Positions 8,474-17,754 of a DNA stretch of 64,000 bases are shown here, one piece after another. The notes beneath the pieces are model-generated. The model had not been told where the DNA came from. It ran no database searches and was given only the letters and a program-made list of their open reading frames with translations. The translations under genes were made by a program, and so were the position numbers. Origin of the DNA: PALSA-693 sp963834725 (GTDB lineage Bacteria; Actinomycetota; Acidimicrobiia; Acidimicrobiales; Palsa-688); contig CAWICN010000001.1 in NCBI GenBank assembly GCA_963834725.1, positions 1,054,001 through 1,118,000 of the forward strand, read 5' to 3'. Position 1 is the stretch's first letter. Each line of letters begins with the position of its first letter.

Positions 8474-8791
8474 CTACTCGTCCGGTTTGTAGGCCCGGAC
8501 GAACGGACGGGGGCCGAAGATCATCGTGGCCACGCGGTTGGCCGCATCGGCCTGCTCACCGGGCTCCACGGGCCTCTCCAGGACTGCCCAGACCATCGTC
8601 CCGTCCGTGGATACAGCTGTCCGGACCGGGTACCCCAGCTGACGACCGGCCCGACGGGCGGCCTTGCGCCACCGCTCCACGCTGTCGACCTCGACGACGT
8701 GTGCCTTAACGATGCCGGTCTCAGCAAGGACCGGCGCCAGCCGACGAGCGATCGAATCGAGGACCCATTCCTCCAGCTTGATTACAGCCAT
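8474..8791 (-). CDS. Small conserved unknown protein beside integrase (Z family)
   Basis: 105 residues starting MAVIKLEEWVLDSIARRLAP. The second half (QLGYPVRTAVSTDGTMVWAV, then EQADAANRVATMIFGP) is clearly homologous to the partial gene at the right edge (63844-64000, LLGQSVRTMVSSDGTTVFAF ... DQAKAANLVASLIFGS). Both lie convergent to and just downstream of an integrase module. Predicted alpha/beta with a Ser-Asp-Gly-Thr turn. Function unknown; the conserved link suggests a role in the element's life cycle. Confidence 0.6.
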   Translation of the reverse strand: MAVIKLEEWVLDSIARRLAPVLAETGIVKAHVVEVDSVERWRKAARRAGRQLGYPVRTAVSTDGTMVWAVLERPVEPGEQADAANRVATMIFGPRPFVRAYKPDE

Positions 8792-9758
8792 AGGCGGTCA
8801 ACTCCCGAGTTGTGATCAATCCGTGATCGCGAACTTCACATCAGTGCATCTCACACCGGCGTTGAAGGCTGTGACCAGGCAGAACGCCGGCGTTTGAAGC
8901 TCGGGGGGGAGGACTCGAACTCAACAACCCGCCCATTTGGCTCAGGCCGCCGTGTCCAGGAAGTGCCCCCTGACCAGGTATTTCCCCTTCGATGCGAACT
9001 GTCGTGTGCCGCCGAGTCCTGGGTCGTTATTGGGAGTGTGGCACCAGTTGGGCACCACCCCGCCAGCAGCCAGGTCAGTCAGGCCGACTGGTCGCGGAGC
9101 AGGGGGCAAGCACCCGGGTGATGGCCTCGGCCGCCGGAGGGTGGAACGACGTTGGCGAATCTCGCCGGTTATAGCTTCCTGGCTCACGTCTCTCGCAGCT
9201 CGAAGTCGCCCTGTTGAGCGACGCCCTCAGAGCAAACCGTCTCACGTCATGCGCTCAGGTAACAGGACCCCGGGAGTCCAGGTAACAGCTCCCGTGGTGG
9301 GCGCAAGGTCGTAGTTGAGCCACGGCGAGCCGGGGATCTCTGGGGAGGATGGCCCTCCCGAGACGAGCGTCCTCAACAGTAGTGACCCTCTTCGTCGCTA
9401 CCCCCTTCCCCTCACGTTCCTACCACTGAAAGTGGCCACAGGCGAAAGAAGTTCGGGTCGTCGCGAAGTAATTATCGACATACCTCTGCACTCTTGCACA
9501 CAACTGCAACGGTAGATTTGGCCCGAGCGCCACCGGGCCCTGCGCGGCACTTTGGGGTTGTCTCGGTGCGGCCCGCTGATCGCACGTTCTGGGACGCTCG
9601 GGAGGTCGGGCCCGAGCCGAGCGGCGGTTCGGTGCACTGCCTGGCCGTCCTCCGCTGTCCGGCCCACGCATCCTCAACTCAGGTGCTCACCACTTGAGCG
9701 GCGGTTTCGGGGGCCTAAGTGACGTGCAAAGTCACACGCTCTCGGTACGGTCCTAATA
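8792..9758. other. 967-bp gap; possible att/tRNA-3' remnant and a hairpin
   Basis: On the minus strand 8905-8930 reads GAGTTCGAGTCCTCC followed by a C-run, like the T-loop and acceptor end of a tRNA, but the T-stem does not pair and no body is present; it may be an attachment-site remnant. At 9256-9294 there are two copies of CAGGTAACA and an inverted pair CGGGAG/CTCCCG. Frames are otherwise shadows. Confidence 0.25.
9719..9735. promoter_or_regulatory. Inverted repeat before the sigma-like gene
   Basis: GTGAC-N7-GTCAC, 24 bp before the GTG start at 9759. A -10-like CTAATA lies between it and the start, which suggests a leaderless transcript with an operator just upstream. Inference from position only. 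Confidence 0.3.
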
Positions 9759-10763
9759 GTGGCAGGTGTTCGCGACGAGGTCGCTGCCGGCGTCGTCGGG
9801 CAAGCGTTCGTGGACTTCGCCCGTGCCGCCGCCCGACGCGTCACGGGGTCCCGGCCAACCGAGACCGGCCCCTACCTCTGGACCGACGACGACGTCGACG
9901 ACCTGCTATTCGACACCGTCGCCAGGGTCGGCCCCGACCAGATCGTCCTCGGGGCAGCCCAAGCCGCCAATGACCGGCAGTTCCGGGCCTGACTGGTCAC
10001 GGCGATGCGCACCACCGTCGACCTGCGAGCCCGCGACACCCCGGCCGGGCGGGTCATCAAGGCGGTTGACACCGCCCTATCCGAGGAGCGAGACCGTTTC
10101 GGCTACAACAAGACAACCGGGTGTTGGCACCGGACCGATGACAGACGCCAGCCGGATTGGTCAGACGGTGCCCGCCCCTTCATCGCGGCCGCCTGGGCCG
10201 TGCGAACCTCCACCGTCACCGTTGCGGAAACCACTACCAAGACCGGTCGGCTGGCCCGACGGCGAGACATCCGGGCCGTCGCCGAGGCAGTGCTGAACCT
10301 ATCCGGGCCGATCCCCAAGCCACTGCTCAGCGAGGTCATGGCGCACCGCTTCAACGCCTACTTCATCGACCGGTTCGACTACCTCGAAACGCTCGGCGAT
10401 GACGTCGATGTCGCCGCCCCCCAAAACGTGACCGAAGGGGACTTCGACATCGAGGTCGATGACGCGGCGCGGTGGATGCTCGAGCAGCTGACCGGCGACG
10501 AGCGGGAACTGCTGGCCGCCCGGATGGCCGGCGGTTCATACCGGTCGATCGCTGAGGAGCGGGGCTGGAAGAAACATCGTCTGGAGACGCTGACCGCTCG
10601 GTTGGACCAAAAGATCCTTCGGCTTCGCGCTGAAATCGGCGGCGAAATCGATGAAGCCGCGGCCGCCATGCTACGGATTCTCGGGCGGCCATGCTGGAGG
10701 GGGTGCGGATCCATCTGGACACTGATTTCGCCGGCGACACCGACGATGCCGCCGCCCTGGTGA
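9759..10763 (+). pseudogene. Sigma-70-region-4-like protein with an in-frame TGA
   Basis: From GTG at 9759 the frame reads to DRQFRA, meets TGA at 9990-9992, and continues without frame change as LVTAMRTTVDLRARDTPAGR for another 250 residues. The context FRA-stop-LVTAM fits a Trp codon changed to TGA. The C-terminal region (LTGDERELLAARMAGGSYRS, then IAEERGWKKHRLETLTARLD) looks like a sigma region-4 or LuxR-type helix-turn-helix. The tail overlaps the nucleoside hydrolase start by about 70 nt. Either a nonsense mutation splits one gene in two, or the downstream ATG at 10005 is used independently. Confidence 0.5.
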
Positions 10764-11358
10764 TGCTGCTCGGCCTGCCAGAAGTCGAGATCGTCGGGAT
10801 CACCACGGTGGCAGACCCTGATGGCCGCCGAGGCGAATACGTTCGTCGGACGCTGGATGTGGCCGGGCGGGTCAACATCCCAGTGGCCGCCGGGGCCGGA
10901 GTCTCGTCGACCACCGGCGAGCGTATGGGGGATCTGCCCGATCACCGCCGCTACTGGGGCGGGGAGCCCGTGACACCTTCGCCTTCACCCATCGGGGCGG
11001 CTTTGGGCCTTCTGGCCGCCGCCGTTGAGATGGGGGCTGTGCTGGTCGGGATAGGCCCGTACACCAACTTGGCGGCTCTTGAGGCGGCCCGGCCCGGTGC
11101 TTTGAGCAGCACCCTGGTGACGGTCATGGGCGGCTGGGTGCGACCACCTGCGAGAGGTCTGCCCCAATGGGGTCCGGAGATGGACTGGAACGTCCAGTGC
11201 GACACCCGGGCCGCGCTCACAGTGTTCGAGGCGTCTGCCGAGTCGCTGACGCTCGTGGCCCTGCCTGCCACACTCCAAGCCCACCTACGGGAAGCCCACC
11301 TGCCCCGCCTGGAAGCCTCCGGGCCGCTCGGCCTTCTCCTGGCCCGCCAAGCCTTAGC
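10691..11358 (+). pseudogene. Inosine/uridine-type nucleoside hydrolase, 5' two thirds
   Basis: MLEGVRIHLDTDFAGDTDDA carries the D-T-D-x-x-G-D-T-D-D calcium/ribose-binding signature of IUNH hydrolases, which split nucleosides into base and ribose. The frame reads to GLLLARQALA and is then interrupted at 11358. The missing C-terminal third lies at 13270-13598. Excising 11359-13269 together with one TAGC copy restores the frame exactly (R-Q-A-L-A-H-A-E-D). The intact protein would be about 330 residues, normal for the family. Confidence 0.85.
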
Positions 11359-11464
11359 GAGCGACCTCAGACCTGCTGAAGCGCCGCGGTCAACTCGAGC
11401 GGGGATGGCTGGGGTCTGAGGTCTCTCGCGTTTTGGCCGGCCGGGATGGCTGCCTGTCGGTGCC

Positions 11465-11483
11465 GGGCCGGCAAAGCCGGCCC
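11465..11483. repeat. Perfect hairpin near the left end of the 1.9-kb insertion
   Basis: GGGCCGGC-AAA-GCCGGCCC, 8-bp stem and 3-nt loop, 107 bp inside the left end. It could be a transcription-blocking or recombinase-recognition structure. No U-run follows, so it is not a standard terminator. Confidence 0.6.
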
Positions 11484-11592
11484 TATGCCGGTCGGTCGAT
11501 TCGCCAGGCAGAAACGGATTGGTCCCCAATAGCGTCCTGTGATCAACAAACCCACAGACCCGGCCGCGTCAACGGTCGGAGAGGAGGACACC

Positions 11593-13222
11593 ATGGGGAC
11601 CGTGGCCAGCCTACTGGCCGAGCATGTGAGCTTCCGTTGCACCTCGGTAGACCGTATCGGCATCCGCGGGTACATCCCGGGGTTGATGTATGAGGGAGGG
11701 GTGGTGAAGTTCCTGCTCAAGCGAGGCAACTACATCCCCTCACCGGCCGCGTTGAACCGCAACCGGCAACGGCTGGTGAGCGAGCTCGACGCGCTCGGTG
11801 GCCGCCTCGGGGGTGCCGGTACTGCGTTTCAAGGCGGGCCAGTCCAAAGAGAACATGGCCCGCCCTTATCAAGACGGAGCGGCCGCGGCCGGCCGGTTCG
11901 GGCTGGTGCTGGTGGGCAAGGCCCAGGAGCGGACCAGTTCGTGGCGGGGCTTCGTCGATGACACCCACGCCCGGCATCGGCCCAACCATCCCCATATCAC
12001 CTGGCGGCGCCAGTCGTCGGTGCCCGACCACTGGTACCTGTATTTCGCTGACCCCGAGTGGGGCCCGACATCGCTACGGCTGGGCAGCTACGCGCCATAC
12101 CCGTTGTGGGTCAACGCCAACGGACATGAGTGGGCCAAGGTTCAGCTGGCCAAGGCCGGCGTCGGCTTCGACGCGCTCGATAACGGTCTACGCCGGGTGG
12201 ACGACCCCGCCCTGGCTCATCGCGTCTGCGCCCGCCTCGGTTCCGGTCATGTCCGCGATCTGCTGGCCCGGATGATGGCGGTCATGCCCAACCCGCTCAC
12301 CGTCGATGATCGCCGGGCCGGCTTCGACTGGGCGTTCTCCATCGCCCAGATGGAGGTCTCTGACACCTCGGTATTCGACCAGCCCCGCCGGGCCCGGGCC
12401 TGGTTCGAGGCGGCCATCGACTGTCATCTGGACCTGGGCCGCCCCGAACAGGTGTCACTGGTCGTCGACCGCCAAGTCAGAAACCGCGGCAAACACAAGA
12501 CCCCGGGACGGTTCGCCACCGAGGTCATCACCCGCGACGTCGCCCCCCGCATCCAGATCCACTACAAGTCCTCCAAGGCCAAGGCCTACCTCAAAGAAGG
12601 CCGGGCTCTCAGAGTGGAGATGACGTTCAACGACGCCGACGACTTCAACCTTCACAAGACCCTCAACAGCCACAACTGGCGGGCTCTGCGCCGACTCGGC
12701 GCGGATATCGACGCCCGGTTCCTGGCCGCTTTGGGCGAAGGACAGCCCGGACTGCCCGACCCCGCCACCCTCGAAGCAGTCGTGCTGCCCAGCCTCCACG
12801 ACGGCCAGCGGGCCCCCGGGTTACGTTTCGGCGATCCCCGCACCATGGCCCTGCTCGCCTCCGTCGGCTCCTTCGCGCACGTCATCGGCGGGCTCACCAA
12901 CAAAGCCCTGCGCACCCAGATGGCCGTCCTGTACAACCCCGACTACAGCCCCGCACAGGCGACCTACGATCTCCGCCGCCTACGGCTCAAAGGCTTCATC
13001 GAACGAATCCCCCACACCAACACCTACCGGGTCACCGCCCACGGCCTGCGCATCGCCGCCTTCTTCACCCAACTCGCCGCACGCGTCGTGATTCCCGCCC
13101 TCACCGACCTCGCCGCCCTCAGCCGACCACGCCCACCCGCACCCCAACCCCTCACCGCCGCCTGGAAAGCCTACGAACGCGAACTCACCAACCTCCTACG
13201 AGCCAGCCCCCTCGCAGCATGA
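11593..13222 (+). CDS. Unclassified ~540-residue protein of the insertion (one frameshift near 11800)
   Basis: ATG at 11593 follows SD GGAGAGGAGG. The N-terminal frame (MGTVASLLAEHVSFRCTSVD, then RGYIPGLMYEGGVVKFLLKR) is joined to the rest by removing one G near 11796-11800, giving DALVAASGVPVLRFKAGQSK. Later segments include GSYAPYPLWVNANGHEWAKV and a C-terminal winged helix-turn-helix (YSPAQATYDLRRLRLKGFIE then TNTYRVTAHGLRI). From memory this matches a family common in actinobacterial and metagenomic genomes and labelled hypothetical; I know no assigned function. No DDE, HUH or serine/tyrosine recombinase motif is evident by eye. Its location argues that it mobilises the element. Confidence 0.7.
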
Positions 13223-13269
13223 CCCAAAAACTTGCCTCAACTCTTCAGAACCTGGGACTCAAGCAGCGC

Positions 13270-13598
13270 TAGCCCATGCCGAGGATCATCACATGGCAGA
13301 GCTGGCCGCCACATGCTCTGGTCTCCCGGGGGACCTGCTCAACTTCCAGTACGATCCTGTGGCCTGCGCCGCCGCGGCCGACCCTTCCGGGCCGATAACA
13401 ACGATCGAGTCGGTGCGCCTGATGCCGCGTCTCGAAGGCTCCGTGCTGCGATTTGAGGAGGTGCCTGCCGGCAAGGCCGTCTCAGTTGTCACTGATGTCG
13501 ATGGTGAAGCCTTCGGTCGCTTGTGGCTGACCGCGATCGAACGAGCTGACGAGTCGATCCTATTGCGTCCAGAGCCCACAGGGCTCCAGTGGTTCTGA
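13270..13598 (+). pseudogene. Nucleoside hydrolase, 3' third
   Basis: Reads LAHAEDHHMAELAATCSGLP, then DLLNFQYDPVACAAA, the conserved C-terminal N-F-x-x-D-P-x-x-C-A segment of IUNH hydrolases, and ends at 13598. It continues the gene interrupted at 11358. An ATG at 13293 could give a 101-residue fragment, unlikely to be active alone. Confidence 0.85.
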
Positions 13599-14362
13599 AG
13601 CTGCGTCGCCCGCCGTTTCGGCCTTCACCGCTTCGATGGCGGCCGCGACTGTATCGATGGCGCGCGTCAGGGTCCGTCGGGTCGTCCCGAGAGCACCGAA
13701 CCGTTCGTAGAGATCCGTCAGTTCGGCCCAGTCCGCCATTCGTTCTTGTTGAGTGCCCAAACACCATGGTGGGCGAGGCGAGCGTGAGCTGCTTGCATTG
13801 TTACTCGGGCGAGACTGCCGGCGCAGTTGACTGGGTTTTCGGTCTTCACCCAATGCTGGGCATAGCTGAGCTCGCTGTCCGCCCCATCCAGCCAGGCGCG
13901 CGGGGCCTCCCGCCGTAGCGCAGGTGGGTAGGTCGTTGTGGGGAGATCGCCTACGAGCGTTTGGCTGATGGCGAGTTCGCCGGTGAGCATGTAGGTGGGG
14001 ATGCCGGCCAGGTGGAAGCCGAGGAGGTGGACCTCGAAGCGCCCCTGCTCTGCCTCCTGGGTCCAGTGCTCGACGACGTCGAGGTTTCGGTAGTGGATGT
14101 CGAAGTGGCGGCCATCGAGGTCGAACACGGCGCCTCCGTACATGACCTGGCCCATTCGAAGGGTCGGTACACCCGGCCGGGCCAGCCCAATTCTTCGAAG
14201 TAAGCGATGTCGATATTGCCGCGGAAGTAGACCGCGAAGTCCCAATCGCTATCGGGGCGGTGGTCTCCCCGAGCGTGGGAACCCGCCGAGGGTAACGGCG
14301 ACCATGTTCGGGAGCCGCCGGCACGCGGCCACGACGTTCGCAACGAACTCGTCATCGGTCAT
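13560..14362 (-). pseudogene. Nucleotidyltransferase-domain protein, several frameshifts
   Basis: Starting at ATG 14362 (MTDDEFVANVVAACRRLPNM), the coding signal moves between three frames: GGSHARGDHRPDSDWDFAVY (the G-G-S-x8-D-x-D nucleotide-binding motif), then MGQVMYGGAVFDLDGRHFDI and HWVKTENPVNCAGSLARVTM, then ADWAELTDLYERFGALGTTR. Together this is a minimal-type nucleotidyltransferase of about 265 residues, a family that includes aminoglycoside and lincosamide adenylyltransferases. At least three indels make it non-functional as given. It overlaps the hydrolase 3' end. Confidence 0.7.
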
Positions 14363-14411
14363 GAGTTGCTCCTGAACCTTGGGATGAACGCTTCGTGGCC
14401 GCCTGGGGTGG

Positions 14412-15113
14412 CTATGCCAGCTCTTCGGCGGCGGCGAGAGCTGTGGTTGCCCATATCTGTGGCGAGGGCTGCTCCGCGGCTACAGGGGCGATCCTTTTTC
14501 GGACAGACGGGCGTGCGTTATGTATGAGAGTGCTGGCCTGGTCGGCGTGCACCACGGCCGCCACGAGCAGGTCCTCGAGCGGGAGTGCCCCCAACACTTT
14601 GACTGGGTGAATCCCGTCAAAGCGGGCCGAGTCGAGCCCGACGAGTTCGGCCCAGCGGAAGTAGAAACGGACCGCCGGTGGATAACCGGGCCGAAGGTCG
14701 GCGGGCAGCAGGTCGCGGCCCAGTGTGCGGCTGAGCGCGACGGCCTCAGGTGCTGTGCAGCGCCCGATGGCGAACATGACATGGTCGAAATAGTCGGCCG
14801 GCTCGCCCCATGAACTTGCTGCGGCCAACTCTGAAGCGTCCCGGCCCGTGGCAGATGTCGCAGGAAGCAGCAGTCCCGATTCAACGATGCGGAACGCCGT
14901 TGGGAGCGGGGATCCATGGCACACGAGCGCGGATGCGCATCCATCGGGATAGGCATTCGAACAGCATTGGGTCGGCGCGCTGTCCGGTGCTAAGCGCTGC
15001 TCGGGGGGGCTCCAGGCGGCCCAATCTTGGAGGTCAGGATCCGCGTCGACCCGCACCGTCCGCCCGTGGCTTTGTTCGTACGCGAGGAAGTCGGAGACGG
15101 ACTGGTAGTCCAA
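14412..15113 (-). CDS. Unknown protein, possible ADP-ribosyltransferase-like fold
   Basis: 233 residues, uninterrupted. The middle reads ASALVCHGSPLPTAFRIVES-G-L-L-L, later WGEPADYFDHVMFAIGRC and IHPVKVLGALPLEDLLVAAV. An H-G-S/T start, a hydrophobic strand and a late V-x-x-x-x-x-L-P-L segment recall DarT/ART-type proteins, but I cannot identify catalytic residues with confidence, so this is only a suggestion. It lies next to the nucleotidyltransferase remnant and before the IS21 element. Confidence 0.5.
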   Translation of the reverse strand: MDYQSVSDFLAYEQSHGRTVRVDADPDLQDWAAWSPPEQRLAPDSAPTQCCSNAYPDGCASALVCHGSPLPTAFRIVESGLLLPATSATGRDASELAAASSWGEPADYFDHVMFAIGRCTAPEAVALSRTLGRDLLPADLRPGYPPAVRFYFRWAELVGLDSARFDGIHPVKVLGALPLEDLLVAAVVHADQASTLIHNARPSVRKRIAPVAAEQPSPQIWATTALAAAEELA

Positions 15114-15363
15114 CAGTGTCGGGCCGTCGGGTCGTATCGCGTGTCGGTATCGCCATTCGCCGTCCGGGCCGTGGGTTTGTCAAGTTGATTTGGCCCCACC
15201 GCGATGGTTTGATTTGGCCCCATCTGTGGGCGCGTGTGATCGATGTCGGTCGCTGTCAGCCACGCTGAGTGACGGTCGTTTTTCGAGCGTGTTCTCCGTT
15301 GTGGAGGCGGCCCGGGGATTGTCGTTGAGGGGTGAGGTTCCCCCACTCAGACTGGCTCGGCGC

Positions 15364-16776
15364 TAGTGCCCTGACCGCATACCTGCGCTTGGTTGGGGTC
15401 CACCATCTGTGCGGTGGGGTTGGTCATGGTGGGGGCATGTCTGCACGGGTGAGGGTGCGTCGGTTGACTGATGAGGAGGGCCGCCAGTTGCAACGGATTG
15501 TGCGGCGCGGCGGCGGGAAGAGCCAGGTGAGCGTGGTGCGCTACCGGCGGGCGTTGGTGGTGCTGGGTTCGGCGAGCGGCAACACGGTGGAGGTTCTGGC
15601 CCGGCTGGTGCAGACCTCGCCGGATCGGGTGCGGGAGATGATCCACCGGTTCAACGAGTCGGGGATGGCGTCGTTGGACCCTCAGTGGGCGGGTGGCCGT
15701 CCCCGCCGGATAACGACTGAGGACGAGAGGTTCATTGTGGAGACGGCCAAGACCCGCCCGGAAAAGCTGGGCCGGCCCTTCACGCATTGGAGTATCAAGA
15801 AGCTGCGGGTCTATCTGGCCGCCAACCGGCAGCGGAAGGTGGTGATCGGCAAGGAGCGGCTGCGCCAGATCCTGGCCGCCCATGAGGTGACCTTCCAGCG
15901 GACCAAGACCTGGAAGGAGTCCAACGACCCGGACAAGGAAGCCAAGCTGGATCGCATCGAGGAGCTACTGGAACGGTTCCCGGATCGGGTGTTCGCCTTC
16001 GACGAGTTCGGGCCGTTGGCCATCCACCCCATCGGGGGCTGCTGCTGGGCCAAGAGGAAGAGACCTAACCGGCTGCGAGCCAACTATCACAAGGCGTGCG
16101 GGGTCCGGCAGTTCCACGCCTGCTACTCGGTGGGCGAGGACCGCCTGTGGGGCGTGATCCGCAAACGGAAGGGGACCGACTACTCGCTGGAAGCGATCAA
16201 GTCCTGCCGGCGGGCCCGGCCCGACGGCGAGCGGATCTACGTGATCCTCGACAACCTCAAGGCTCACAAGGCCAAGGCGATCCAACAGTGGTGCGCCAAG
16301 AACAACGTCGAACTGTGCTTCACGCCGACCTACTCGTCGTGGGCCAATCCCATCGAGTGCCACTTCGGCCCGCTGCGCGACTTCGTGTTGAACAACTCCG
16401 ATCACGCCACCCACAACGTGTTGGGCCGCCGCCTGCACGCCTACCTCCGCTACCGCAACGAGCATGAGGCAGATCCGGCCATGCGCCAACGTCTGCGCAA
16501 GGAGCGGGCTCGGCTCCGCTCGGAACGACAACGCCGTTGGGGCCGCCCAGCATCGCCTCCGGCGGCTCAGGCCGCCTGAAGCTCTCCCGCAGGTGAGTCG
16601 TTGCCCCGGTGTCAGTTCAACGCGCCATGCATCGTCGTATCGCCCTTCCCGCCCATCGGCGAGACCCCCAGCCGGGCTCTCAAACCCGCTCGCGGCCCGA
16701 CCGACCGGGACCCTAAATCACAAGCGTGATATTTAATGTCATTTGAAACGCGCGAAGGTTTGTGGCCGAGGCACTA
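15364..16776 (+). mobile_element. IS630-family insertion sequence
   Basis: Bounded by TA dinucleotides (15364-15365, 16775-16776), the standard IS630 target. The ends are inverted: the left reads TAGTGCCCTGACCGCATACC and the right, reversed, TAGTGCCTCGGCCACAAACC. It contains one intact transposase and is inserted in the IS21-like element, so it arrived later. Confidence 0.85.
15437..16579 (+). CDS. IS630-family transposase
   Basis: 380 residues from ATG 15437 (MSARVRVRRLTDEEGRQLQR). An N-terminal helix-turn-helix (LARLVQTSPDRVREMIHRFN) is followed by the DDE domain: VFAFDEFGPLAIHP (Asp), YVILDNLKAHKAKA (Asp) and FTPTYSSWANPIECHFGPL (Glu). Uninterrupted and of normal length, so probably functional. 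Confidence 0.95.
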   Translation: MSARVRVRRLTDEEGRQLQRIVRRGGGKSQVSVVRYRRALVVLGSASGNTVEVLARLVQTSPDRVREMIHRFNESGMASLDPQWAGGRPRRITTEDERFIVETAKTRPEKLGRPFTHWSIKKLRVYLAANRQRKVVIGKERLRQILAAHEVTFQRTKTWKESNDPDKEAKLDRIEELLERFPDRVFAFDEFGPLAIHPIGGCCWAKRKRPNRLRANYHKACGVRQFHACYSVGEDRLWGVIRKRKGTDYSLEAIKSCRRARPDGERIYVILDNLKAHKAKAIQQWCAKNNVELCFTPTYSSWANPIECHFGPLRDFVLNNSDHATHNVLGRRLHAYLRYRNEHEADPAMRQRLRKERARLRSERQRRWGRPASPPAAQAA

Positions 16777-17025
16777 GCCGGACCGGGGTGCCCTCCGGGG
16801 TGGTCTGGCTGGCGGCGGGGCAGCGGGGGTGTGGGGGTAGAGGCTCGCCGGTCAATGAGAATTTTTGGGCCGCCGGTGGCATGGCCGCGACAGGCGTGTC
16901 CGGTCTGGGGATTTTTCGATGTGGAAGTGGCGACCTCCTGGTGTAGTGGGGGTTGTTAATGAGGGGGGTGATTAGACGGGGCGACGGGGGGCTGCTATTC
17001 GGTTTGTTGAGGGAGGGACAGCGTT

Positions 17026-17754
17026 TTAGTCCAGGGGCGCCTCCGGGCTGGCCGGGTGCACTCGGTAGCGCCGCCGGGCGGCGGCGGGGGTGATGCCCAG
17101 ACTGGTGGCGATGTCGGCCCAGGGGTGGCCCCCTTGTCGGGCCTGGGCCACCGCGGCCGGGATATCAGCTCGGGCTTGGGCGATGAGGCTGCCCAGGGCG
17201 TGCAGGTCGGCCGTGGGGTCGTAGAGCGAACCCGGGAAGCGCAACAAGATGAGGGTGTTGAGGGCCTCGGCGAGGATGTGGGCGCTGTGGTGGTCGATGG
17301 CCGGGGCGGCGGGCGGGACGGGCAGCTCGTCGATGCTGATGGCGTCGACGTCGGGGTCGTCCGCAGCGTCGGGGTCGGGCTGGGCTGGGGGTATGGCGGA
17401 TAGGTAGCGCCGGCCGATGGTGGGCTGGCTGGCACCCAGGCGCATGGCGATGTCGGACCGGCTGTAGCCGTGCCCGAGAGCGCAGCTGACCTGTTGGGGT
17501 ATACGGGCTTGGACCTCGAGGGCCAGGCTGACCATGCAGGAGAGGCGCACGCCGGGATCGGCCGGCCCGGCCGGGGAGCGCACCGTGCCCAAGGTGTCGA
17601 GGGCGTCGTCGACCAGCACGGCTGTGAGATAGTCGGGGTAAGGCCGTTGGGCCTGTTCTTCGATATGGGGGTTGAAGACGGGGCTGGGGGCGTCGGGATG
17701 GGGCTCGGGGTCGGGGCGGCCCGGCCCCCGGTAGGGGCAGTAACGGTGGGTCAT
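17026..17754 (-). CDS. Third gene of the IS21-like element, two helix-turn-helix motifs
   Basis: 242 residues. Two HTH segments are visible: YSRSDIAMRLGASQPTIGRR near residues 96-115 and HPWADIATSLGITPAAARRR near 208-227, separated by an acidic linker. The start overlaps the istB stop by four bases, so it is co-transcribed with istAB. Classical IS21 elements have only istA and istB, so this accessory DNA-binding protein is unusual. It may regulate transposition or target choice; function not known. Confidence 0.65.
   Translation of the reverse strand: MTHRYCPYRGPGRPDPEPHPDAPSPVFNPHIEEQAQRPYPDYLTAVLVDDALDTLGTVRSPAGPADPGVRLSCMVSLALEVQARIPQQVSCALGHGYSRSDIAMRLGASQPTIGRRYLSAIPPAQPDPDAADDPDVDAISIDELPVPPAAPAIDHHSAHILAEALNTLILLRFPGSLYDPTADLHALGSLIAQARADIPAAVAQARQGGHPWADIATSLGITPAAARRRYRVHPASPEAPLD

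Larger units (their letters stand above)
11359..13269 (+). mobile_element. 1.9-kb insertion carrying one unclassified ORF
   Basis: This 1,911-bp segment sits inside the nucleoside hydrolase gene and is flanked by TAGC on both sides (11355-11358 and 13270-13273), a probable 4-bp target duplication. Removing it with one TAGC restores the reading frame. It holds a single ORF (11593-13222) of no recognised transposase class, a perfect hairpin at 11465-11483 and no obvious terminal inverted repeats; only a weak CTGAAG/CTTCAG match lies near the ends. I infer a self-contained mobile element. Confidence 0.7.

Noticed and set aside
8905..8935. tRNA-like 3' end on the minus strand (GAGTTCGAGTCCTCC plus C-run)
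   Set aside because: The T-stem arms do not pair and no D- or anticodon arm is found nearby, so it is not a tRNA gene; kept only as a possible attachment-site remnant.
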